From: a virus
Length of the DNA: 48,046 nucleotides
IMG/VR virus record: IMGVR_UViG_3300017739_000022
Location: 1 to 48,046 of that record
Direction: 5' to 3' (one strand)
The position numbers and the translations under genes were made by a program. Positions 1 through 8,253 of this stretch are shown one piece after another (positions within the stretch are counted from its first letter, which is position 1; each line of letters begins with the position of its first letter). The notes under the pieces are model-generated. The model saw nothing but the letters and a program-made list of their open reading frames with translations. It was not told where the DNA came from and did no database searches.

Positions 1-3000
1 TGTCTTGGAGTAAGAGTATGCAGGTAATTACCTTGCTTATCAAAAATAGCAACCTTGGAATTATCATAACGATAAGCAGTCTGGTAATCCGATGCAATAC
101 CAGATACTGCAATATAATTATCTCCAAATGCAACCTCTGTTCCATATGCTTGGTTTTTAGTGAAGTTTGGCTCATAACCCCTTCCTCTCATCCATGCAAG
201 TTCTCCAGAATTATCATGGACAGTGATTTCAACATTATGTCTATTTGAATAGAATGGAACATCTAAGTGCTTGTCAAAAGTTGCAGTATTAGATACTGGA
301 TCTAAGGTATAAAGATGAGATCTACCATAGTATTCAAGTCTATTGTTTCCACTACCTGTTGCAGTGCTATCATAATTTTGAGAACTAGACTGTGGAGAAC
401 CAACAATTAATCTATCTCCATCTAAATCTACAGAGAATCCAAATCTAATCGGTCTACCACCATATTGATCTGCCCAGAAACCATTTTCTTCATCGGGAAC
501 AATTAAAATTGCAGAGTTATAAATTTCATCAATAGTTGGTTTTGTTATATCATATACAACTACAGCACCAACTCTATGATAAGAACCACTCATGGTGTTA
601 TTTGCACTACCATAACCTGCGGAAAGATCAACTGCAAGCATACCAGGTCCACCAACAGCTAACCACTTTTCGTTCATTGCAAGTCCCATTCCAAATGCAA
701 TTTCTCTTTTATAAGTGCTGCTTCCACCGATAGTTCCAAAATAATCTCTAAAATTCTGATATGGATGGAAGTGACCCAAATATTCATGGGTTTGTTTATC
801 ATAGAAAAGAATCTGCCCACCAGATTGACCATAAGCATCATAAGCATCAACGGTATAGTTATAAAGTTGCCTATCTGCACAGACAATATATTTGGAGTTT
901 ACTGCAGAGTTAAATCTCTTGCGGGTTGGATATACCCAACTCCTATCCTCACCATTATAATAAACATTATCAGATGAAGTTCCATTGTAATTTCCATAAC
1001 CAAATACATGTTGATCTGAATTACCCTCCCGTTGAACAGCTGTCTCAGAAGTGTATGAGGTTTTTTCTCCAAGGGAATCTAAATCTTTAAATCCAAAGGT
1101 TCCATAAAGTCTTGAAGCACCAATTCCTCCAGGAACATAGTAATTAATATCATCAGTATCAGGAGTATTGAACAATACTGGTTTTGCATCATTTAAAGAT
1201 GCTGCAAGAGCGCCAGCGTATGTGGTATAAAGTGGATAGTGCCCATTAACTGCAGTTGGTCCAACTTCACTAGTAGGAACATCTACAAAATCATCATAAT
1301 ATTTAATATTCTTAGGAGCAAAATATACAACATCATTCAATACTTTTTTATCAGCAGAGATGACTTCTGGGTCAACAATAGTGATAGCATGGCCCATTCC
1401 AGAGTGATTATGGCACTTGGAATAAATTACATCTGGACAATCAAATGGAATGTACAACTCTGCAAGTTGTGCTCCATATGGAGTTTCAGTATCACTACCA
1501 AGTACTGAATCACGATAAGTATCATAAGTAGCAAATGGAACATGATCATGACCATCTTCCGAGAAAGCAAATCTTAGTGGATGATTATTATTTGAATTTT
1601 GATTATTATCTCCCTGCCCATCTTGTTGATCAAATCTATATCTCTTACCTCTTACAAGTTGAAGATCGTATTTTTTATTAAGGTCAAGAGACTCATCATT
1701 ATCAACAATATTATCAGGATTGAAAGTAAACTTATTCGCACCAAGGTCAGCATCATATCTAACCTTTACTTCATAGATAGTAGAAACTGCTTCATCAACT
1801 GCAACAGATGCTCTGTATGCAGCACGTTCTGTCAGATAAAGTGGATAGAAGTTCTTTTGAAAACTATAGTTTTGATCAACTACAACATCATCAATTGTGA
1901 TGCTTGCAATTAAAACTCCACCACCCTGCCACTGTTGTCCATAGGATGTTTTCCATGAAATACTCTCAAGGACATATGGCAATGTAATGTATTGTGTCAG
2001 ATCAAGATCAAGCATCTGCCTTGGTGTTACATCTCCTGGGATTAAAACCTCAGAAGGAAGACCAGCATTAAGAACCAGCTGAATCTCATCTCCTCCAAGT
2101 ACTGATCCAAGCTCTAGCTTTGAAGTAATAGTGAGAGGTGTAAATGAAATACCCGCTCCATCATGTACTTCGTAATTGCCATCTTGAGCATTAAAGTAAT
2201 TATTACCACCATCAAATAATTCAGTTCCTTGAAGAGTTCCAGTTAGTGAACCAATGACCTGAACATTTGGTTGATATGTCACATTAGATGTAATTGCAAA
2301 AGGACCGGTCTCAGAAGACTCTGTGTAATCACCATCCCATGCACTAGGGCTTGCTGGGGGTGACCCAACAATTTCTAATTTTGAAATTGTTGCATTAAGA
2401 GCCGAAGCATAATGATATGATGCAAGAACAAATCCATCAAGATTGCCACCTGGAGTAGCTGTTGCAGTATAAGTACCAGGAGAGAATATGTTTTTAGATC
2501 CTGTTTCATTCCATATGATATTGTTGGTCTGAGAATGAGTTCTAGAGAAAGCAGCACTCATAAATTGTCCAGATGCTATTGAATCAACAACAAGAGTAAT
2601 TGTATACTCCGTGTTTGGATCGAGTATTCCGACATTACTTGTGCGTGGAGTTTGTAATTCCCAAGTTCCACCAGATGTTGCTGTTCCATCACCATTAAAT
2701 GTCCAACCAGTAGGGCTAGCATTTCTACCCAACCATCCTTGACCACTTGCTAATGCAGGAGCTACATTTATTCCATCAGAGTGAGGTCTATAATAAACAA
2801 CACCACCAAGGGTTATTTCTGCACACTTATTAGTAGTAGAAGCTGCAGAAGCATATTTCTTGGTGTTATATAAAGGATAATATCCATTTACTGCAAATGG
2901 ACCAGTTTCAGAAGTAGCATCATTGTCAATGTCATATGCAAAGACACTTGCACCAAGTGAACTTATATTTAAGAAACCAGTGCTATTTGCACTATATCTT

Positions 3001-5705
3001 TGTTCACTTGGATCTCTAGTTGTAACAAGCAGTTTTCCATTTCCAACAGTAACAGTCATTCCATACTGTGTTTTTTGTTCTGGAACATTTGCATACAGAA
3101 CACCAGTTTCCAAAGATGTATCAAGATCATACATTTCAACAGCACCTACTGACCATACGCTCCAGCTCGATTTTGTGCTTGCATTATAATTGTGCCCCTG
3201 CTTCATTGCTGGGAAATATGGACATCCAAAGTAGAGTGTATTACCGAAACATGCAACTGATGTAGAAGCAAATGCTTGGTCCATTGCACCACCCTGAGCG
3301 TTTTTATAAATTGTCTCGCCGTGGTCTATATCTGTATAATCATATTCTGCAAAACCACTTGGGTTAGTAGCATACTCATCCTCATAGGCAGAATCATTAT
3401 TAGAGAATCTCCACTGTCTTCTAATGGTTCTTACATAATTTCCCTCTGTATCATATAAGTAAACAGCACCCATACGACGCCTCGACATCCAAGGGCCAAC
3501 ACCACCAGAATTAGATCCAACATTTGCACCACGGTCAAAAGCTTGATCTGCGTAGATACCAATATATTCTCCACATGAAATAATCTCTTTACCCGCTCTT
3601 ATGTAAGGGTAATAAGAAGTAGGCCAGCTTATTGTCCAGTTAACGTAACCTTCCTGAAGGTACTCTTCCTCAATATCATATGGTCTGATGGTTCTTATAA
3701 GTTCTCCAGTTGTTAAATCGTAGAAGAATATCTTAGAATCACCTTCATATATACCCCCAGTTCTGTAACTAGTTGGTTGGTAATTTGAGTAACTCCAATA
3801 CATTGAACCATATGCATAGTCACCAACAATGAGTTTACCGTCAATAACCTTCATTGAACGATCAACACCAAAAGTTGGTTGATATTCAGTATGTGCAGGT
3901 CTTACGATAGTAACTTCACTATCTTGAATTTCTGCAGGAGTACTCTTTGTCAGATCATAGATGTGAATAGCACCACGGTTGATTCCTCTATGTCCAAGAT
4001 CTCCTTGATTACTTGGATTCCAATCATAATTTGCGTTAGGATGAACCTGTGCATTACAGTCACCAATTATAAGTCTTCCATTACCGATAGCTATTCCACT
4101 ACCGTAAGATCCAGCATGGAAATCTGTATGTGGAGAAGTATAATTTTTCTGTGCAGCTTCATCAACATAAGACTGGTTATCACCTTCGGTAAACTTATCC
4201 ACCAAAGAATACAAGTGCTGATAAGTATTGCTATCAAAAACATGGACTACGCCAAATGCTTTATCTTCAGTATCTGTTGTGATAGGAATACTATACAGAG
4301 AGGCATCCTTGATTTTAGATCTATCTTGTTTTGTCGAAGAAATCGCAATTATACCTTCTCCGATTGCGACAGCAGCACCAAAATTAACGGCTTCACCATG
4401 TGCAACTGTTCTAGCAGCATCTCTATCTGGATCGACAAAAGAGTGCAGGAGATTCTGATTCTCATCATAAAGATGAACCGTACCAGAATAATCTCTTGGA
4501 AGCATATCATCATATTCAACACCAGTCAAATCATTGGCAGTACGATAAGGATTTGGATGCGATCCATAAGTAGAATAATTAGTGGTATCTGCGGTCTCCA
4601 TATCAACACCCACTTCATTGCCATCTCTGTCAAGTGCAGTAGGAGCGCCAATTGCATAAATTGTACCACTATTATTTTCGCCAATGGCAATTCCTTCCCA
4701 ACCAAAGTGTCTATCACTAGAATAAATTGCTTGCTCTGAGGCACGAAGACTTTCTACATGTTGACTACCAAAATCACCATCCCAACTTTGTCCAAGAAAT
4801 TTTCTTGGGAAGTAATATCTATCTCCATCACTTTCAATAGTTGCAACAAATTCATCTGATGGAGCCCATTCAGCACCAGCTGGTGGCGCAGGAGGTACGA
4901 TAAAACCATCATCATCTATTTGAATTCCATCAGTAACAACAACTCCATCAATTTCAATGGCAGCGATATCTATTGGCATGCCACTGTTATCAACTAAGTT
5001 TCCAGCTGAACTTAATGTAACTGGAAATGATAACCAAGGACTAACATCAACCCATTGGAACTGGTGACCAGTAGATCGACCACCCACAGATGATAATGGT
5101 GAATTGGTATCCACATTCAGCATAAAATTGTAATGATGATAAAGAATAGCGTAGAATTTGATGGAATACTTAGCTTTAATTGGAGTAAAGGAGAGGCGAT
5201 TAGTAGCACTATCACCAGCTTTTCCTCTAAATCTAATAGAAGTCTCTAGATCGCCATCAAATGCATTACTAGGAACTCCTTCAGTCCTGCTAGGATCATT
5301 GGTTGTAACAGCTGCATTTGCTGTATAGGTTGCATATGTGGGTCCGGAAGAACCACCATCACCACTTTCTTCTGTTACATATGGTGCATCTGTAGTGGAG
5401 ATGTCATATGCTTTCAGATAGCTCTTATATACGGGATAGAATCCATTGATCTCTGTAGGAGTATCTGATTCAAGGGTATAATCACCTTCCCATTTAAATA
5501 AACCATCTTGTGGTGAATAATATGTTTCCCCATTGATGGTCTTTTCTTCAAAAGTTCCATTACCTGCAGCAGCAGCACCGTCTTCAGTTACATACAATGG
5601 ATAATATCCATTGACTGCTATTGGTCCGATTTCTTCTGTTCCACCGCCTTGAATAGTAGATTTTGATACTCCTCCTCCAAGACCAGTTATTCCTTGTAAT
5701 GACAT
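1..5705 (-). CDS. Giant beta-propeller-like virion/fibre protein with cupredoxin-like domain (3' end outside window)
   Basis: An uninterrupted minus-strand frame of about 1,901 codons starts at the ATG at 5705 and is still open at base 1. Residues 10-110 and later segments carry a repeated NG-[YFH]-YP-[LV]-Y module (about residues 31, 87, 939, 1285 and 1489). Residues ~320-900 and ~1566-1901 hold repeated FG-GAP-like blades, for example HFGWEGIAIG followed by a YDL or LYD strand and 'IAIGNGRLIIGD'-type hairpins; this suggests two seven-bladed-propeller-like regions. Residues ~1356-1444 contain HPLRF and a C-x2-H-x2-M motif (H1375, C1431, H1434, M1437), as in blue-copper sites. A central part (~900-1280) resembles carbohydrate-binding or jelly-roll segments, but I cannot name it. 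It is likely a virion adhesin or tail-associated protein. It has its own late promoter and lies behind a terminator. The exact role is unknown. Confidence 0.82.
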   Translation of the reverse strand, partial: MSLQGITGLGGGVSKSTIQGGGTEEIGPIAVNGYYPLYVTEDGAAAAGNGTFEEKTINGETYYSPQDGLFKWEGDYTLESDTPTEINGFYPVYKSYLKAYDISTTDAPYVTEESGDGGSSGPTYATYTANAAVTTNDPSRTEGVPSNAFDGDLETSIRFRGKAGDSATNRLSFTPIKAKYSIKFYAILYHHYNFMLNVDTNSPLSSVGGRSTGHQFQWVDVSPWLSFPVTLSSAGNLVDNSGMPIDIAAIEIDGVVVTDGIQIDDDGFIVPPAPPAGAEWAPSDEFVATIESDGDRYYFPRKFLGQSWDGDFGSQHVESLRASEQAIYSSDRHFGWEGIAIGENNSGTIYAIGAPTALDRDGNEVGVDMETADTTNYSTYGSHPNPYRTANDLTGVEYDDMLPRDYSGTVHLYDENQNLLHSFVDPDRDAARTVAHGEAVNFGAAVAIGEGIIAISSTKQDRSKIKDASLYSIPITTDTEDKAFGVVHVFDSNTYQHLYSLVDKFTEGDNQSYVDEAAQKNYTSPHTDFHAGSYGSGIAIGNGRLIIGDCNAQVHPNANYDWNPSNQGDLGHRGINRGAIHIYDLTKSTPAEIQDSEVTIVRPAHTEYQPTFGVDRSMKVIDGKLIVGDYAYGSMYWSYSNYQPTSYRTGGIYEGDSKIFFYDLTTGELIRTIRPYDIEEEYLQEGYVNWTISWPTSYYPYIRAGKEIISCGEYIGIYADQAFDRGANVGSNSGGVGPWMSRRRMGAVYLYDTEGNYVRTIRRQWRFSNNDSAYEDEYATNPSGFAEYDYTDIDHGETIYKNAQGGAMDQAFASTSVACFGNTLYFGCPYFPAMKQGHNYNASTKSSWSVWSVGAVEMYDLDTSLETGVLYANVPEQKTQYGMTVTVGNGKLLVTTRDPSEQRYSANSTGFLNISSLGASVFAYDIDNDATSETGPFAVNGYYPLYNTKKYASAASTTNKCAEITLGGVVYYRPHSDGINVAPALASGQGWLGRNASPTGWTFNGDGTATSGGTWELQTPRTSNVGILDPNTEYTITLVVDSIASGQFMSAAFSRTHSQTNNIIWNETGSKNIFSPGTYTATATPGGNLDGFVLASYHYASALNATISKLEIVGSPPASPSAWDGDYTESSETGPFAITSNVTYQPNVQVIGSLTGTLQGTELFDGGNNYFNAQDGNYEVHDGAGISFTPLTITSKLELGSVLGGDEIQLVLNAGLPSEVLIPGDVTPRQMLDLDLTQYITLPYVLESISWKTSYGQQWQGGGVLIASITIDDVVVDQNYSFQKNFYPLYLTERAAYRASVAVDEAVSTIYEVKVRYDADLGANKFTFNPDNIVDNDESLDLNKKYDLQLVRGKRYRFDQQDGQGDNNQNSNNNHPLRFAFSEDGHDHVPFATYDTYRDSVLGSDTETPYGAQLAELYIPFDCPDVIYSKCHNHSGMGHAITIVDPEVISADKKVLNDVVYFAPKNIKYYDDFVDVPTSEVGPTAVNGHYPLYTTYAGALAASLNDAKPVLFNTPDTDDINYYVPGGIGASRLYGTFGFKDLDSLGEKTSYTSETAVQREGNSDQHVFGYGNYNGTSSDNVYYNGEDRSWVYPTRKRFNSAVNSKYIVCADRQLYNYTVDAYDAYGQSGGQILFYDKQTHEYLGHFHPYQNFRDYFGTIGGSSTYKREIAFGMGLAMNEKWLAVGGPGMLAVDLSAGYGSANNTMSGSYHRVGAVVVYDITKPTIDEIYNSAILIVPDEENGFWADQYGGRPIRFGFSVDLDGDRLIVGSPQSSSQNYDSTATGSGNNRLEYYGRSHLYTLDPVSNTATFDKHLDVPFYSNRHNVEITVHDNSGELAWMRGRGYEPNFTKNQAYGTEVAFGDNYIAVSGIASDYQTAYRYDNSKVAIFDKQGNYLHTLTPR

Positions 5706-5750
5706 GTCTTTTTATCCTAATATTGGTTAGATTACGTGTAGAAATATTTA

Positions 5751-5758
5751 TATTTATA
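5751..5758 (-). promoter_or_regulatory. T4-like late promoter for the giant propeller gene
   Basis: The minus strand reads TATAAATA, the exact T4 late-promoter consensus, 46-53 bases before the ATG at 5705. A second overlapping ATAAATA lies directly downstream. It sits between the hairpin at 5770-5789 and the gene, as expected for a fresh transcription start. Confidence 0.65.
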
Positions 5759-5769
5759 ATAAAATATAA

Positions 5770-5789
5770 GGAGGTGTTCATACACCTCC
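5770..5789 (-). terminator. Hairpin terminator after the 769-aa fibre gene
   Basis: This is a perfect 8-bp inverted repeat (GGAGGTGT/ACACCTCC) around a 4-base loop, 17 bases after the stop codon of the 769-aa gene. A T-rich but interrupted tract (TTATATTTTATT) follows on the minus strand, so it is a plausible, not ideal, intrinsic terminator. Confidence 0.6.
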
Positions 5790-5805
5790 GTTATTAAAAT
5801 ACAAA

Positions 5806-8115
5806 TTATGCAGCAGGTGCAAAATTGTTAACAGCAGCAAGAACTGTCCATCCATCAGCTGTTTTGATAAGTTGCATTGTAATTACATCGAACCCAGTTT
5901 CTCCGCCTTCCTCAGGAGCTTCAGCGCCAGACCAGTTAACTGTAGCAGCAGCACCATCGATATTAACAGCACTAACGAAACCGGATGCTCCTGTAGAAGA
6001 AACAATGGTTACCGCACAGGTCTCACCAGCAGACATTCTAGAATCAAGAGTTGTTGATGCGTTATATCTGAAGTTAAGTGTTCCAGCAGATGAATTTTGT
6101 GTTGTAAACATATGCATCATACCATCTTCAAGATTGATATCTGAAGAAGCAAGTGCAGCTTCTTTAACTTCAATTTCTTCCTTAAGTAAACTCTGGAATG
6201 AAGCACCACCAGTTACGCCAAGTTCAGTAACAGTTGCTTTTGCACCAGTAATCTCATTAAATGCAGAAGTACCAGTTGTTGCCGTAACGTTACCGGTCAG
6301 ATCTCCTTCAACATCACCTTGAACATCAGTTTCTGTAAAGTTCTTACCTGCCTTTGTTGGGTGCTGTCTTGACAGTGGTCTACCACCAACTTCCAACTCA
6401 GCGAACTTAGCCTTCTTCAGATTACCTTGTCTATCCTTGAATGAAATATCTCCATTTGTATCTTTCTCAAGTTTAATACCATTAAGATCCAATGAATCTG
6501 TTTCTGGATCAAGAGTAATGGTTGCATTACCGACGTGAAGTTGTCCGGTGACACGCATTGTACCATCAACTCTTACATCTTCTGTACCAGCAAGAGCACC
6601 AGTTGTCAGAGCACCAAGTGTGTTATCTGCTCCAGCAGTGATTTGACCAGTAACATTACCAGTTACATCGCCTTCGATATCACCAACAAATCCACCAGTA
6701 GCACTGATTGAAGATGATGATGTAACAGCACCAGTAAATGCGCCGCCAGCCTTTGGCATCTTGGTAGCAAGCTGAGTTGCCATTGTTGATGCGAATGAAG
6801 AATCACTATTCAATGCACTAGCAATTTCTCCAAGAGTATCCATTACTGCAGGAGCTGTGCCAATCAGGTTGTCAATAGCTGCAGTGACAGATGCATTAGT
6901 TGCAAAGTCAGAATTGTTTACAAGAATTGATGTTTGAAGAGTACCTGCTGCAAGAGCCGCTACATTTGTTGGAACGCTAGTAAGGTTATCATAATCATTA
7001 TAGTATGATGCGAATTGTCCATTCAACTTATTTGCATTCGCTGCTGTTGTTGCATTAGTTGCATTGGTAGCATTAGTTGCATTAGTTGCATTAGTTGCAT
7101 TGGAAATTGTATCAGAAGAAACAAGGAAACCAGTGTCATTTGTAAGATCAGATACCTTAGAGGGGATAGATGGCTTTCCAGTTAAGTCTGCATATGCTCC
7201 TGAGAACAGCGTTTGAGCATTGATAGCAGCAGTAACATAAGTTTTTAAAGCATAACTTGTATTGTCAGAAAGTTCTGCAACTGTTGAAGGGATGACTGGT
7301 GTGCTAGTAAAGTTGGCATAGTCGAGGTAATAAGCACCACTTTGACCATCGAGCACATCTGCGTCAAGTCCAGATCCAGCACCATCAACGGTCTTGAGTT
7401 TTGACAGAACATCAGATGCGTTGTATGCGGTGGCATCTAACTTAGTACCAACAAGAGTTGTGAGTGTTGCTGCAGCATTTCCCTGAGATGTAAGTGCATC
7501 TCCAAGTTCCTTAAGGGTATCAAGAGCAGCATCTGCACCGTTAACTAAATCTGAAATCTCAGTATCTACGTATGAAACTGTCGCAAATGCAGCAGAATCA
7601 GTTAATTCAGAAACAGTTGATGGGATTGTTGGCTTATTTGAGAGATCATTATATGATCCAGAGAAATGACTTGATGCATTTGTAGCAATTGCAGTATTTA
7701 AAGCAGCGACTGTAGCATAACTAGAGGCATCACTTAATTCAGCAACGGATGAAGGAATTGATGGCTTATTTGTCAGATCTAAGTAATTGCCAGAAAATCC
7801 TTGGATACCACCAACACTAGTAGAGACAAGATTTGTCACATAAGCTGTAGTTGCATAATCACCAGAATCGCTCAATGAAGCAACTGTCGAAGGGATTGCT
7901 GGGGTGTTAGCAAGATTGTCATAGTCAAGATAATATGCAGCATACTGTCCGTTCAGCCTAGTGGCATCTGCAGCTAAACTTGCCGTGCTTGCATTTGCAT
8001 TAACAGAAGTTGCACTAATCGTATTTGCACTTAAAGTCGCTGCAGTTACACTACCTGCTACACTTATATTTTCTAACGCATCAATTATTTGATTACCTTT
8101 TATTTTAATAGACAT
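5806..8115 (-). CDS. Tail-fibre-like structural protein (769 aa)
   Basis: The product is a Thr/Ser/Ala-rich fibre protein. The N-terminus (MSIKIKGNQIIDALENISVAG) resembles that of the 643-aa protein at 27086-29017 and probably anchors it to the same part of the virion. Residues ~50-330 carry repeated modules of the form Y-x-D-L-x-N-K-P-x-I-P-S followed by S-E-L-[ST]-D, a pattern common in marine phage fibres. A run of Asn-Ala-Thr triplets (~residues 338-355) is a low-complexity linker. Residues ~480-600 (GDIEGDVTGNVTG and VDGTMRVTGQL) match a segment of the 3,720-aa fibre. The last ~110 residues form a compact non-repetitive tip domain ending in VNNFAPAA. The start ATG has GAGAAG 6 bases upstream. 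It likely trimerises as a host-contact fibre; the receptor is unknown. Confidence 0.8.
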   Translation of the reverse strand: MSIKIKGNQIIDALENISVAGSVTAATLSANTISATSVNANASTASLAADATRLNGQYAAYYLDYDNLANTPAIPSTVASLSDSGDYATTAYVTNLVSTSVGGIQGFSGNYLDLTNKPSIPSSVAELSDASSYATVAALNTAIATNASSHFSGSYNDLSNKPTIPSTVSELTDSAAFATVSYVDTEISDLVNGADAALDTLKELGDALTSQGNAAATLTTLVGTKLDATAYNASDVLSKLKTVDGAGSGLDADVLDGQSGAYYLDYANFTSTPVIPSTVAELSDNTSYALKTYVTAAINAQTLFSGAYADLTGKPSIPSKVSDLTNDTGFLVSSDTISNATNATNATNATNATNATTAANANKLNGQFASYYNDYDNLTSVPTNVAALAAGTLQTSILVNNSDFATNASVTAAIDNLIGTAPAVMDTLGEIASALNSDSSFASTMATQLATKMPKAGGAFTGAVTSSSSISATGGFVGDIEGDVTGNVTGQITAGADNTLGALTTGALAGTEDVRVDGTMRVTGQLHVGNATITLDPETDSLDLNGIKLEKDTNGDISFKDRQGNLKKAKFAELEVGGRPLSRQHPTKAGKNFTETDVQGDVEGDLTGNVTATTGTSAFNEITGAKATVTELGVTGGASFQSLLKEEIEVKEAALASSDINLEDGMMHMFTTQNSSAGTLNFRYNASTTLDSRMSAGETCAVTIVSSTGASGFVSAVNIDGAAATVNWSGAEAPEEGGETGFDVITMQLIKTADGWTVLAAVNNFAPAA
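7047..7102 (-). repeat. Nine-base tandem repeat encoding Asn-Ala-Thr runs
   Basis: Five to six near-perfect copies of a 9-base unit (GTTGCATTA on the plus strand, with one GTAGCATTA) lie inside the 769-aa fibre gene. They encode consecutive Asn-Ala-Thr triplets. The repeat is in frame, so slippage would lengthen or shorten the linker without breaking the protein. Confidence 0.85.
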
Positions 8116-8151
8116 GTGACTTCTCTTTTTTTCGGAAGGGCATTACTTTTT

Positions 8152-8159
8152 TATTTATG
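8152..8159 (-). promoter_or_regulatory. T4-like late promoter for the 769-aa fibre gene
   Basis: The minus strand reads CATAAATA, 37-44 bases before the ATG at 8115 and just downstream of the strong terminator at 8201-8226. It differs from the T4 late consensus only at the first base. Confidence 0.6.
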
Positions 8160-8200
8160 AAAATTGACACTCTGAGATGGATTTTTGACAAAAAAACATA

Positions 8201-8226
8201 AAAAAAAGAGGGTCCGAAGACCCTCC
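8201..8226 (-). terminator. Strong rho-independent terminator with UUCG tetraloop
   Basis: The minus strand reads GAGGGTC-TTCG-GACCCTC followed by seven T. A 7-bp GC-rich stem, a UUCG tetraloop and a clean T tract make a textbook intrinsic terminator, 28 bases after the stop codon of the 3,720-aa fibre gene. It separates that transcript from the 769-aa fibre gene. Confidence 0.93.
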
Positions 8227-8253
8227 AAAATTATGAGATATTTAACTCAAGAA

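Noticed and set aside
3879-4739. A 286-codon plus-strand frame inside the giant propeller gene
   Set aside because: It is antisense to repetitive coding sequence and low in complexity, and the minus frame is clearly a protein with blade-like repeats.
1-5705. Frameshift or pseudogene in the first 5.7 kb, since no complete frame ends there
   Set aside because: The minus frame from 5705 is open to base 1 and all spot-translated parts read as continuous protein. It is simply cut by the window edge.
8161-8200. Plus-strand TTGACA boxes as an antisense promoter
   Set aside because: No TATAAT-like box lies 16-18 bases downstream and no plus-strand gene follows.
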